This document shows, one piece after another, positions 36,886 through 45,179 of a stretch of 64,000 nucleotides of DNA. The stretch covers positions 62,001 through 126,000 of the forward strand of contig CAIMRY010000043.1 of NCBI GenBank assembly GCA_903843965.1. The letters are read 5' to 3'. A program made the translations under genes and the position numbers. Position 1 is the first letter of the stretch. Every line of letters begins with the position of its first letter. Below the pieces are notes generated by a model. The model was not told the DNA's origin and did not search any database. It saw nothing but the letters and a program-made list of their open reading frames with translations. Source of the stretch: an uncultured delta proteobacterium (lineage in GTDB: Bacteria > Desulfobacterota > Desulfovibrionia > Desulfovibrionales > Desulfovibrionaceae).

Positions 36886-37962
36886 GTGCCGAGAGATGAT
36901 TTCCATAAGAACGCCTTTGACGAGGGGACTGTCCTTAAACTCGATATTCTTTCGAAATACCTTGAAGAATGGTTGCCTGTGTTTATGCAAGGCCGGTACG
37001 CAAACAGGATAAACATTTTCGACTTTCAATGTGGGCCAGGGCGTGATGTGAAAAAAGTTGAGGGGAGTCCTCTCCGGATTGTTCGGGCAATTGCTAGAGC
37101 CAAGCCTTCTACAGAGGGCCGTGTTGTTCCGGTAGATGTCTATTTTAACGACGCCGATAAGCAGAAAATTGGGCTACTTCAAGGCGAACTTGATTCTTTC
37201 GAGTTGAACGCAAAATGTAACTATCATTTTTCCGCACTTAATTTCGAAGACTGTTTTGCTGAGGTCTTGCCTCACATGCAACAGCAAGGTGCTGCAAACT
37301 TTCTTTTTATTGACCCGACTGGGTTGGTCAGAATAGCGTGGATGATTGACCAGTTGTCTATGCTTAGCTATACCGACTTCATAATGTTCGTACCTTCTGC
37401 CAACTTGTATAGATTTAATAAAGTAGAAGAGTTCCAAAAATATTTTCCAGGGTTAACATTTACCGGAACATTGATTGACGCCTCTCGTGATATTTGTACA
37501 TATATCCAGTCAAAGTTGCATGAAGCAAAACAAGAGTATTATTTAGCGCAATTTGCAATAAAAAAAGAGCGTACAACAAACGTCAATAGTTTAATATTCG
37601 GATCACGAAGCTTGTTTGGGCTAAATAAATTCTTAAGTGTTGCGTGGGGAACATCCCCGAATGGAGAAGCGAATTTCGACTTGTGTGGTGATGTCCTTTG
37701 TGCGAAGCAATATGCCTTGCCATTTCTGGATAAGATACCTAGAAAAGTAGAATCGTTTCATGAGACGGTTCGGGAGATGATTCTCGCAAAGCGATTGCAA
37801 ACGAATCACGATGTGGTTGTTTTTGCTTTGGTTAATGGTTTTCTACCTGCGCAGGCAAGGGCAGCACTTAAGAGCATGAAGGAGGCGGGACAGCTTCAAA
37901 GAGTTCCGCCCATGAGCTACGGCTCTGTGATAAAAAATAAGAAAGTCGAAATATTGTCTTGA
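36886..37962 (+). CDS. tcmP: Three-Cys-motif partner protein TcmP
   Basis: A 358-residue member of the TcmP family, which is known for occurring next to a Gp37/Gp68-type three-Cys protein; the function is unestablished. The N-terminus ([23 protein letters not shown]) and the [10 protein letters not shown] segment (~48), followed by [13 protein letters not shown], recall the glycine-rich SAM motif of class I methyltransferases. NFLFIDPTG (~140) and the following [12 protein letters not shown] sit where a DPxG catalytic motif lies. The GTG at 36886 has AAGGAG 6 nt upstream; the longer frame has none. It is AT-rich (markedly unlike the neighbours), so laterally acquired. The three-Cys gene follows 25 nt later. 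Confidence 0.88.
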   Translation: MPRDDFHKNAFDEGTVLKLDILSKYLEEWLPVFMQGRYANRINIFDFQCGPGRDVKKVEGSPLRIVRAIARAKPSTEGRVVPVDVYFNDADKQKIGLLQGELDSFELNAKCNYHFSALNFEDCFAEVLPHMQQQGAANFLFIDPTGLVRIAWMIDQLSMLSYTDFIMFVPSANLYRFNKVEEFQKYFPGLTFTGTLIDASRDICTYIQSKLHEAKQEYYLAQFAIKKERTTNVNSLIFGSRSLFGLNKFLSVAWGTSPNGEANFDLCGDVLCAKQYALPFLDKIPRKVESFHETVREMILAKRLQTNHDVVVFALVNGFLPAQARAALKSMKEAGQLQRVPPMSYGSVIKNKKVEILS

Positions 37963-37987
37963 TTTGCAAGCTCATAAGAGGTGTGTT

Positions 37988-38710
37988 GTGGCCGCGCAAA
38001 GTAAAATTGAATGGACTGAAGCAAGCTGGAACCCATTAACGGGCTGTACGAAGATCAGTCCGGGGTGCAAGAATTGCTATGCGGAACGCATGGCAAAGCG
38101 CCTCCGCGCCATGGGCAACCCCAACTACGCGAATGGGTTTGAACTGACGTTTCACGAGCATGTGATTGGTTTGCCACTGACGTGGAAAAAGCCTCAGATC
38201 GTCTTTGTCAATTCCATGAGCGATCTCTTTCATGAAGACGTTCCGCTGGAATTCATTCAGAAGGTTTTTTCCGTCATGGCTGTTGCCAAGCAGCATACAT
38301 TCCAAGTTTTAACCAAGCGTTCAACGCGCCTCGCAGAACTGAGCCCGGCCCTCAAGTGGCCCTCGAATGTGTGGATGGGGGTCAGTGTCGAGAACGAAGA
38401 TTATGCCTATAGGATAGAGAACCTTGCGAGAACGCCTGCAAAGGTGAAGTTCGTTTCAATGGAACCCCTGATCGGACCTGCGGACAATGCCGACTTTTCG
38501 TTGATTGACTGGGTCATCGTTGGCGGAGAGTCTGGACCAGGCGCGCGCCCAATGCGTGAAGAATGGGTGACCACTCTGCGCGACAAATGCGCTGACATGA
38601 ACGTGCCTTTCTTTTTTAAGCAGTGGGGCGGAGTGAATAAGAAAAAGGCAGGACGGCTTTTGGAGGGTCGACTCTGGAATCAGTTTCCGCGTGTGTCTGC
38701 AAGTTTATAA
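37988..38710 (+). CDS. DUF5131 / phage Gp37-Gp68-family three-Cys protein
   Basis: A 240-residue protein with the family start [18 protein letters not shown] and three cysteines as C-x6-C-x2-C (C20, C27, C30), reminiscent of radical-SAM cluster motifs. Later segments [73 protein letters not shown] and VPFFFKQWG look like successive strands of a TIM-like barrel. Found in phages and genomic islands; its role is unknown. The GTG at 37988 (AAGAGG box) gives the family-typical start; a TTG at 37964 is possible. It ends 30 nt from the convergent fliI stop. Confidence 0.88.
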   Translation: MAAQSKIEWTEASWNPLTGCTKISPGCKNCYAERMAKRLRAMGNPNYANGFELTFHEHVIGLPLTWKKPQIVFVNSMSDLFHEDVPLEFIQKVFSVMAVAKQHTFQVLTKRSTRLAELSPALKWPSNVWMGVSVENEDYAYRIENLARTPAKVKFVSMEPLIGPADNADFSLIDWVIVGGESGPGARPMREEWVTTLRDKCADMNVPFFFKQWGGVNKKKAGRLLEGRLWNQFPRVSASL

Positions 38711-38740
38711 AAACAGAATCCAAAGCCCGGCAAAACTCTT

Positions 38741-40057
38741 TCACCCCCCCGCCAGCCCCCGCAGCAGGCCGAAGCACTCGTCGAGGCTCACGTTGTCGCC
38801 CACGAACTGCTGCAAAAAGCCGTTGATCGGGCCGACCATGTCGATGGCCCGGTCCACCTCGGCATTGGCGCCCTTCTGGTACGCCCCGATGTTCACCATG
38901 TCCTCCACGCGCTTGAAGGTGCTCATGAGCCGCAGCACCGTGCGCCCGGCGGCCATGTCCTCCTTGTTCACCACCTCGCTGCGCAGACGGCTGATGCTCT
39001 TCAAGACGTCGATGGCCGGGAAGTGCGACTGGTCCGCCAGCTCGCGCGTGAGCACGATGTGCCCGTCGATGATTGAGCGCACCGCGTCGGCAATGGGCTC
39101 GGTGAAGTCGTCGCCGTCGACAAGCACGGTGTAAATGCCGGTGATGGAGCCCAGGGCGCTCTTGCCCGTGCGTTCGAGCAGCTGCGGGAGCTGCGCGAAC
39201 ACGCTCGGCGTGTAGCCGCCGCGCGTGGGCGGCTCGCCCGCGGCCAGGCCGACCTCGCGTCCGGCCATGGCGAAGCGCGTCACCGAGTCCATCATGAGGA
39301 GCACGTCCAGGCCCTGGTCGCGGTAGTACTCGGCCACGGCCGTGGCGGCAAAGGCCGCGCGCATGCGGATGAGCGGGCTCTTGTCGCTGGTCTCGACAAT
39401 GACCACCGAGCGGGCCATGCCCTCTGGCCCCAGGTCGCGCTCGATGAACTCGACCACCTCGCGGCCGCGCTCGCCCACCAGGCCGATGACGTTGATGTCG
39501 GCCTTGGTGTAGCGCGCCATCATGCCCATGAGCGTGCTCTTGCCCACGCCGGAGCCGGCCATGATGCCGATCCTCTGGCCCTTGGCCAGTGTCAAAAGTC
39601 CGTTGATGGCGCGCACGCCCACATCCATCGGCTGGTCGATGCGCGGGCGCTCCATGGGGTTGGGCGGGGTGCGGTAGAGCGGCACAAAGGCGTCTGTGGC
39701 GATCATGCCCTTGCCGTCGATGGGCACGCCAAAGGCGTCCAGCGTGCGGCCCAAGAGGCCCGGGCCCACGGGGATGTGCGGGGGCGCGGAGGAGTTGCGG
39801 ATCAGGCTGCCGGGGCGGATGCCGCGCATGTCGCCGTAGGGCATGAACAGGCAGGCGCCCTCGCGGAAGCCCACGACCTCCGCCGGGATGGGCGTGGAGT
39901 CCCGGTTTTCGGGCAAGAGGTGACACACGGAGCCGAGCGGGGGCTTGATGCCCTGGCCCTCGGCGATGAGGCCCACGACCTTGGTGATCTTGCCGAAGGT
40001 CTGGCAGAGGTCCAGCCCCTGGCAGGCGCTGTCCACGGCCTGGGGATCAAGCGCCAT
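38741..40057 (-). CDS. fliI: Flagellar export ATPase FliI
   Basis: ATPase of the flagellar type III export apparatus (438 residues), energising substrate unfolding with FliH. Walker A is IGIMAGSGVGKST (~168). GERGREVVEFIERDLG and the LLMMDSVTRFAMAGREVGLAAGEPPTRGGYTPSVFAQLPQLLERTG region in parts match FliI/F1-beta signatures. The ATG at 40057 overlaps the fliH end by 11 nt; I reject the ATG at 40096 because it only adds fliH tail sequence in another frame. No fliJ follows; the gene ends against the convergent DUF5131 gene. Confidence 0.95.
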   Translation of the reverse strand: MALDPQAVDSACQGLDLCQTFGKITKVVGLIAEGQGIKPPLGSVCHLLPENRDSTPIPAEVVGFREGACLFMPYGDMRGIRPGSLIRNSSAPPHIPVGPGLLGRTLDAFGVPIDGKGMIATDAFVPLYRTPPNPMERPRIDQPMDVGVRAINGLLTLAKGQRIGIMAGSGVGKSTLMGMMARYTKADINVIGLVGERGREVVEFIERDLGPEGMARSVVIVETSDKSPLIRMRAAFAATAVAEYYRDQGLDVLLMMDSVTRFAMAGREVGLAAGEPPTRGGYTPSVFAQLPQLLERTGKSALGSITGIYTVLVDGDDFTEPIADAVRSIIDGHIVLTRELADQSHFPAIDVLKSISRLRSEVVNKEDMAAGRTVLRLMSTFKRVEDMVNIGAYQKGANAEVDRAIDMVGPINGFLQQFVGDNVSLDECFGLLRGLAGG

Positions 40058-40952
40058 TGCGTCCCGGCTCCCCGGCCTGGGCGATGTCCTCGACACCCGG
40101 CTCCCCGGCCTGGCTGCTGGCCTCGGCCCCCGGCTCCATGGCCTGGGCGCTGGCCTGGTCGCCTGGTTCTCTGGCCTGATCGAGGTCCTCGGGCAGGTCC
40201 AACTGGTCCAGGTAGGGCGCGAGCAGGGCCAGGCGGCTGTGCAGCGCGTTGTCGGCCAGCATGTCGTTGGTCTCCAGCACCACGCCGCCGTTGGTCAGGG
40301 CGGGGTCGGTGACGAGCCGCCACTGGCCGAGGTGCGGACGGCTGGCCTTGATCTCCTCCATGAGGGCCTGGGCCAGGTCATAGTCCTGCGGCGCAACCTT
40401 GAGCGTGAACTCGCGGTGCGCGTCCAGCCTGGTCAAGGCCTCGTCCATGAGGCTTTCCAGGATCTCTGCGCGGCGGGCGTCCATCTCCACGCGCAGCGCC
40501 TTTTCGGTAAAGCTTTTGGCCAGCGCGGCGAAGTCGCGCCGGCGCGACTGCCAGACCTCCAGCCCCAGGCCGGAAATGGCCTGGACCAGGTCGCCCATGG
40601 CCTCTGCGTGGGCCGCAAACTCGGCGTCGAGCCGGGCCTGGGCCTCGTCCTGGGCCTCCTGGCGGGCGCTCGCCACGGCGGCCTCGACCTCTTTGCGGCC
40701 CTCGGCGCGGATGGCCTCGGCGTCGAGGTTGGCCTTTTCCAGGGCCTGGCCGATGATGGCGCGGGCCATGTCCTCGGCCTTGGCCCGGCAGCGCTCGATG
40801 TACTCGACCTCGGTGGGCTCGTCCCACAGGGGGCGGTGGCGCTTGCCCTCCATTTCCTGGATGGTGATGTAGTCCGGGCCGGGCGTGTCGCAGCCCATGA
40901 TGACCCGGCCGGTGTACAGCTTGTCCGGGCTTGCGGGATTAGATGAATTCAT
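40047..40952 (-). CDS. fliH: Flagellar export regulator FliH with a repetitive C-terminal tail
   Basis: FliH binds FliI and docks it at the flagellar base (301 residues). The middle (~50-160) is charged, helical and Ala/Glu-rich, with coiled-coil character (AKAEDMARAIIGQALEKANLDAEA and on). The C-terminal FliH domain follows (VAPQDYDLAQALMEEIKASRP, then DPALTNGGVVLETND). After ~residue 255 a low-complexity tail repeats Gln-Ala-x-Glu-Pro-Gly units, coded by a degenerate array. The ATG at 40952 has AGAGGT; a GTG three codons upstream is possible. Overlaps fliG and fliI. Confidence 0.9.
   Translation of the reverse strand: MNSSNPASPDKLYTGRVIMGCDTPGPDYITIQEMEGKRHRPLWDEPTEVEYIERCRAKAEDMARAIIGQALEKANLDAEAIRAEGRKEVEAAVASARQEAQDEAQARLDAEFAAHAEAMGDLVQAISGLGLEVWQSRRRDFAALAKSFTEKALRVEMDARRAEILESLMDEALTRLDAHREFTLKVAPQDYDLAQALMEEIKASRPHLGQWRLVTDPALTNGGVVLETNDMLADNALHSRLALLAPYLDQLDLPEDLDQAREPGDQASAQAMEPGAEASSQAGEPGVEDIAQAGEPGRNGA
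40050..40180 (-). repeat. Degenerate in-frame repeats coding the FliH C-terminal tail
   Basis: Variants of GCCCAGGCCGGGGAGCCGGG recur three to four times (minus strand) up to the fliH stop, coding AQAMEPG, SQAGEPG and AQAGEPG. The array also overlaps the first codons of fliI. Confidence 0.75.
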
Positions 40953-41937
40953 CTCCGCCACCTCTGCTTATGGCGATGCGGCCTTCGGTTTCCAGGCGGC
41001 GCACGGTCTTGACGATGTTCTGCTGCGCGCCCTCCACCTCGGAGAGCTTGACCGGGCCCATGATCTCCAGATCCTCGCGGATCATGCCTGCGGCGCGCTC
41101 GGAGAGGTTCTTCAGGAACTTGTCCTTCAGGTCGTCGCTGGCGCCCTTGAGGGCCTTGGTCAGCTCCTCGTTGCTGATGTCCTTCAAGAGTTCGCGGATG
41201 CTGCGGTCGTCCAGCGCCTTGATGTCCTCGAACACGAACATGAGGTTTCTGATGTCGTCGGCCATCTGCTGGCTTTCTTCCTCGATCTCGGAGAGGACTT
41301 CTTCCTCGGTGGCGCGGTCGACCGCGTTGAGGATTTCGGCCACGGAGTTGATGCCGCCGACCTTCTTGCCTTCCTTGCCGCCCATGGCGATGAGCTGGCT
41401 CTGCAAAACCTTGTCGACCTCGTGGAGCATCTCCTCGGCTACGGCCTCCAGCTTGGCCAGGCGCATGAGCACCTCTGCGCGCACGCCGGAGGGCAGGTTG
41501 GACAAAAGCTCCGCCGCCTGGTCCGGGTGCAGGTGGCCCAGGATCAGGGCCAGGGTCTGCGGGTGTTCGTTGCGCAGAATCTGGGCCAGGATGCGCGGGC
41601 TGACGTTTGAGAGCTCCTGGAACGGGGTCGGGCCGGAGCTGATCTCCAGGGTGTCCAGGATGTACTTGGCCGTTTCGCTGTCCAGAGCCTTGGAGAGCAG
41701 GCGCTTCACCTGTTCCGCACCGCCCATGAGCATCTCCGAGCCGTAGGTGATGGAGTCGTTGAACTCCTTCAGCACATCCAGCACGTCCTCGCGGGACACG
41801 GAGTCGATGTCGAGCATGGCCTTGCTCACGGCGGCTATCTCCTGGCGCTCCATGCGCTTGAAGGCCTCGGCCGTGAACTTTTCGCCCAATGCCAGCATGA
41901 TGATGGCGGTTTTCTGGGGACCGGTGAAGCTTGCCAC
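40939..41937 (-). CDS. fliG: Flagellar motor switch protein FliG
   Basis: Rotor/switch protein that couples torque from the stator to the MS ring (332 residues). Family segments: QKTAIIMLALGEKFTAEAF near the start, NEHPQTLALILGHLHPDQAAELLSNLP (~125), and the C-terminal torque-helix region MFVFEDIKALDDRSIRELLKDI (~235) with charged Lys/Glu/Arg/Asp. The start is a GTG at 41937, 2 nt after the fliF stop, with AGGAGG upstream. Confidence 0.97.
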   Translation of the reverse strand: MASFTGPQKTAIIMLALGEKFTAEAFKRMERQEIAAVSKAMLDIDSVSREDVLDVLKEFNDSITYGSEMLMGGAEQVKRLLSKALDSETAKYILDTLEISSGPTPFQELSNVSPRILAQILRNEHPQTLALILGHLHPDQAAELLSNLPSGVRAEVLMRLAKLEAVAEEMLHEVDKVLQSQLIAMGGKEGKKVGGINSVAEILNAVDRATEEEVLSEIEEESQQMADDIRNLMFVFEDIKALDDRSIRELLKDISNEELTKALKGASDDLKDKFLKNLSERAAGMIREDLEIMGPVKLSEVEGAQQNIVKTVRRLETEGRIAISRGGGDEFI

Positions 41938-41939
41938 GG

Positions 41940-43544
41940 TTAGGCCTCCTGCCTGGCCCAGGACTTGAGCAGCCTGATGGCCTGGTCCATGTTCTGATCG
42001 GTCAGCTGCACCGCCATGTTTTTGGCGTTTTCCAGGCGGCGGGAGGTGTCGAGGGCCTCCTCGGGAACCTCAAGCGCCTCCTCGATGGCCAGGCGCTCTT
42101 CTGTGCTGGGCAGACTCGCCACTTCCTCAACCTCCTCTTCGGCCACTCTGGGCCGGATAAGGGCCATGACAACCGGACGGACCACCAGGATCAGGAAGAG
42201 GAAGATCAACAGCCCGCTCAAAAGCGGCTTGCCCAGGCGCTGGCCCATCTCGATGAAGTTGCGGACCAGCGACGGGCCCTCGTTCATGTCCATGGCGCCG
42301 AAGGCGATGCTGGAGACCTCGATAGAGTCTCCGCGCGCGGTGTCGAAGCCCACGGCGCTGCTCACCAGGCTCTTGATGCGGGCGATCTCCTCCGCCGTGC
42401 GCGGCACGTAGGCGTACGTTCCGGTCTTCTCGTCCTTGGTGTACGTCCCATCCACGATAACAGCAACACCCAGGCGCTTCAACTCCCCAACCGGGGAGAC
42501 GATCTGCTGCTCTTCCTTGTTGATCTCGTAATTGGTGGTGCGCGACTCGCGGCTGGAGTCCTGGGTGCTCTGGGTGCCGGAGAAGCCGTCGCCCCGGAAA
42601 TTTGCGTCGGGCGAGGCGCCGTCGAGGTTGGCCTTGCCGGCCACGGTCTCCTCGGAGCGGGTTTCGCTGCGGATGACCTGGCTGTCGGGGTTGAAGACCT
42701 CGCGCTTGATGGTCTTGTGGCTGAAGTCCAGCTCGGTGTTGACCCGGGCGATGATCTTCTGCGGGCCGATGACCGGGGTCAAGAGCTCCTCGATGCGGCG
42801 CTCCAGCTTGCGCTCCATCTGGGCCTTGAAGTCCAGCTGGGTGGTGTTCATGCCCTGGGCGGACTCCTCGTCCGTGGGCTGGTACACGGGCTGGCCGTTG
42901 GCGTCGGTGATGGTGATGCGGTTCTTGGTCAGGCCCTCCACAGCCATCGTCACAAGATTGACGATGCCCTGGACCTCCTTGGCCTCCAGCTTCTTGTCCT
43001 TTTCCTTGAACTTGATGACCACCGCGGCCGAGGGCTGGGTCTGCTCCTCGATGAACAGGCTCTTCTTGGGGATGACCAGGTGCACCCGGGCCTTTTCGAC
43101 CTGGGGAAATTCCATGATGGTGCGCGCCAGCTCGCCCTGGAGCGCGCGCTGGTAGTTGATGTGCTGCACGAAGTCGGTCTGGCCGATCTTGATCTCGTCG
43201 AAGATTTCAAAGCCGATGCCCTGGCCGTGCAGGTTGCCCTCGCCGGCCACCTTCAGGCGCAGCTCGTAGACCTTGTCGGCCTGGACCAGGATGGTCTGGC
43301 CGTTGTCCGCCAGTTGGTAGGGCTCCTTGGTGGCTTTGAGCATGCTGACGATCTTGGAGGCGTCCTCGGGGGTCAGCTTGGAGTAGAGCACCCTGTAGTC
43401 GGGCTTGTTCATGATGATGATGCCAACGACGAAGGCGGCGATGAGGGCCACGGTCAACCCGCCGATGAGCACCTGCTGGGAGATGCTGCGGGCGGTCCAG
43501 ACGTTCTTGGCCTTTTCCAGAAGTTCCATCAATTTCGGGTGCAT
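41940..43544 (-). CDS. fliF: Flagellar MS-ring protein FliF
   Basis: Forms the inner-membrane MS ring that starts flagellar assembly (534 residues). An N-terminal membrane helix (VLIGGLTVALIAAFVVGIIIM, ~25-45) precedes the YscJ/FliF periplasmic domain (DYRVLYSKLTPEDASKIVSML ... QGELARTIMEFPQVEKARVHLVIPK). The second helix is PLLSGLLIFLFLILVVRPVVMAL (~440-462) and a cytosolic FliG-binding tail closes the protein. The ATG at 43544 follows GAGGAGG; the frame's earlier TTG is unlikely. Confidence 0.97.
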   Translation of the reverse strand: MHPKLMELLEKAKNVWTARSISQQVLIGGLTVALIAAFVVGIIIMNKPDYRVLYSKLTPEDASKIVSMLKATKEPYQLADNGQTILVQADKVYELRLKVAGEGNLHGQGIGFEIFDEIKIGQTDFVQHINYQRALQGELARTIMEFPQVEKARVHLVIPKKSLFIEEQTQPSAAVVIKFKEKDKKLEAKEVQGIVNLVTMAVEGLTKNRITITDANGQPVYQPTDEESAQGMNTTQLDFKAQMERKLERRIEELLTPVIGPQKIIARVNTELDFSHKTIKREVFNPDSQVIRSETRSEETVAGKANLDGASPDANFRGDGFSGTQSTQDSSRESRTTNYEINKEEQQIVSPVGELKRLGVAVIVDGTYTKDEKTGTYAYVPRTAEEIARIKSLVSSAVGFDTARGDSIEVSSIAFGAMDMNEGPSLVRNFIEMGQRLGKPLLSGLLIFLFLILVVRPVVMALIRPRVAEEEVEEVASLPSTEERLAIEEALEVPEEALDTSRRLENAKNMAVQLTDQNMDQAIRLLKSWARQEA

Positions 43545-43620
43545 GCTCGGCCTCCTCAATGATCGCTGCGGTGCTCTCGGTGCTGCTCTGTGCGGATTTC
43601 TCGGCTGGCGGCGTCAGGGC

Positions 43621-43956
43621 CTAGAACTGCAGCTTGGTCAGTTCCTGGTAGGTGGACATGATCTTGCTGCGCACGGCGCTGGTCATGCTCATGGCCAGCC
43701 CGGCCTTCTGCAGGCTGATCATGAGTTCGTGCACGTTCTGCTCCTTGCCTGCGGCAAAGGAGGTGGCCATGTCCATCTTCTCCAGCTGCATGTCGTTGAC
43801 CTTCTCCAGGTTGCCCTTGAGGGCGGCCATGAAGCCGCCCTGGGGCGCGGTGGCGGCGGCGGAGCTCTTGAAGTTGGCGTTGATCTTGCTCTGGGCGTCC
43901 TGCTGGATCTTCAGCGCATTCTGATAGGCCTGCATGGCCACGGACTTGACGATCAT
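43621..43956 (-). CDS. fliE: Flagellar hook-basal body protein FliE
   Basis: FliE joins the MS ring to the proximal rod (111 residues). The C-terminal half carries the family pattern AGKEQNVHELMISLQKAGLAMSMTSAVRSKIMSTYQELTKLQF in sequence (residues ~68-111). Good AAGGAG box. It lies in the order flgB-flgC-fliE-fliF, 26 nt after flgC. Confidence 0.95.
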   Translation of the reverse strand: MIVKSVAMQAYQNALKIQQDAQSKINANFKSSAAATAPQGGFMAALKGNLEKVNDMQLEKMDMATSFAAGKEQNVHELMISLQKAGLAMSMTSAVRSKIMSTYQELTKLQF

Positions 43957-43982
43957 GATGGGCTCCTTGTTCGTTTACGCGC

Positions 43983-44420
43983 CTAGCGGGCGATCTGCAG
44001 GGCCTTGGTGAACATGGCCTTGGTGTCCTGGATGGCCTGGACGTTGGCTTCATAGGACCGCATGGTGGTGATCATGTTGGCCATCTCCTCCACCACGTTG
44101 ATGTCCGGGTAGCTGACGTAGCCGTCCTTGTCGGCGTCGGGGTGGCCGGGCTCCAGGACCTTCTTCATGGGCCGCTTGTCGTTGATGATGCCGCGCACGG
44201 TCACGCCCTTGAGCTCGCGGGACTCCGCGTCCTGCATGGCGCTGTCAAAGGGATTGGCGATGGGCGTGGCGGCAAAGGCCACGGTCTTGCGGCGGTAGGG
44301 GCCGCCTTCGCTGGTGCGCGTGGTCTTGGCGTTGGCCAGGTTCATGGAGATGACGTTCATGTAAGTGCGCTGGGCCTTCATGCCCGAGGCGCTGATGTCG
44401 AGTGCGCTCATGAAGTCCAT
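43983..44420 (-). CDS. flgC: Flagellar basal-body rod protein FlgC
   Basis: Proximal rod protein (145 residues). The N-terminal rod motif is SALDISASGMKAQRTYMNVISMNLANAKTTRT in part (~5-36). The C-terminal flg_bbr domain is YVSYPDINVVEEMANMITTMRSYEANVQA in part (~100-132). Its ATG directly follows the flgB stop (TAAATG). Confidence 0.96.
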   Translation of the reverse strand: MDFMSALDISASGMKAQRTYMNVISMNLANAKTTRTSEGGPYRRKTVAFAATPIANPFDSAMQDAESRELKGVTVRGIINDKRPMKKVLEPGHPDADKDGYVSYPDINVVEEMANMITTMRSYEANVQAIQDTKAMFTKALQIAR

Positions 44421-44831
44421 TTACTTGCTCCCTTCCGCAATCGCTGTCTGCAGGCTGCTGAAGTTCTTGGAGATGATGTCCGACAAGGCATTGTACATGA
44501 GCGTGTTCTTGGCCATGGCGCCCATTTCCTTGTCCAGGTCCACCGCGTCCTCGCCGTAGACCACGCGGGGTTTGTATTCCGAAACGCCCGTGGCCTGGTA
44601 GCCGGTCACGTCGAACTCCGAAGGCAGGTGGCCCGGGTCGGTGCGGGCCATCTTGCCGCTGGAGTCCAGCTTCAGCGCCGACTGCAGCTCGTTTTCGAAG
44701 GGCAGGCTGCGCGCCTTGTAGCCACGGGTGGTGACGTTGGCGATGTTGCTCATGACAACATTTTGACGTTGCAGACGCAGGTCCAGAACCTTTTCCATCA
44801 CCAGGATGTGTTCCTCAAACAGACCCTTCAT
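44421..44831 (-). CDS. flgB: Flagellar basal-body rod protein FlgB
   Basis: Proximal rod protein and first gene of the operon (136 residues). The N-terminal RLQRQNVVMSNIANVTTRGYKARS segment (~19-42) is the rod-family motif, and the C-terminal MGAMAKNTLMYNALSDIISKNF matches FlgB. AAGGAGG precedes the ATG at 44831. A sigma-54 promoter lies about 90 nt upstream of the start. Confidence 0.96.
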   Translation of the reverse strand: MKGLFEEHILVMEKVLDLRLQRQNVVMSNIANVTTRGYKARSLPFENELQSALKLDSSGKMARTDPGHLPSEFDVTGYQATGVSEYKPRVVYGEDAVDLDKEMGAMAKNTLMYNALSDIISKNFSSLQTAIAEGSK

Positions 44832-44918
44832 CGTTGTGCCTCCTTGGCTTGCGGGCAGATGCCGCCGGGCTGGGGCGACGGGTGCGCGCCCTGGCTTGAA
44901 CTCTTCCGCCGGGGTCAT

Positions 44919-44934
44919 AGCAACTCGCGTTCCA
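44919..44934 (-). promoter_or_regulatory. Sigma-54 promoter of the flgB operon
   Basis: On the minus strand TGGAACGCGAGTTGCT matches the RpoN consensus TGGCACG-N4-TTGCW at all but one position, with GG and GC exactly 10 nt apart. Transcription should start near 44908, giving a ~77-nt leader to flgB. RpoN control of early flagellar operons is known in Desulfovibrio relatives. Confidence 0.85.
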
Positions 44935-45007
44935 AAGTCGTAACACACTAAAGTTGCATGACAATATGAGTAATGCCGCCCGGACTGACGCAGCGTTCTC
45001 TCTATTG

Positions 45008-45060
45008 TTGGCGGACTGGGGGTGGGGCGCGGGCTGCTGGCGGACTGGGGGCCAGGGGCG
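45008..45060. repeat. Two copies of a ~30-bp unit between the divergent sigma-54 promoters
   Basis: GGCGGACTGGGGG occurs twice, 31 nt apart, followed by similar G-rich sequence. It lies 20-70 nt upstream of the plus-strand sigma-54 promoter, a position where enhancer-binding sites are common, but it may be just another slippage array. Confidence 0.6.
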
Positions 45061-45079
45061 ATGTGGAGCATTTTGCTGT

Positions 45080-45095
45080 TGGCACGCTAGTTGCT
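45080..45095 (+). promoter_or_regulatory. Perfect-consensus sigma-54 promoter of the TPR gene
   Basis: TGGCACGCTAGTTGCT matches the RpoN consensus at every position, with the invariant GG and GC 10 nt apart. The predicted start near 45107 gives a ~73-nt leader to the TPR gene at 45180. Confidence 0.92.
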
Positions 45096-45179
45096 TATTG
45101 GTGTCAGGCTCCCATGAGCCACGCAACTTTTGCCGCCTGCATGGAGACGCGGGCCTTTTAGGGAAAACGGAGGGGAACC

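Noticed and set aside
36886-38710. Diversity-generating retroelement or retron
   Set aside because: No reverse-transcriptase motifs in either gene; the many repeats in the window are not template/variable pairs.
35993-38740. Mobile element with terminal repeats or an integrase
   Set aside because: No transposase, integrase, tRNA target or clear flanking direct repeats were seen; only composition and gene content suggest transfer.
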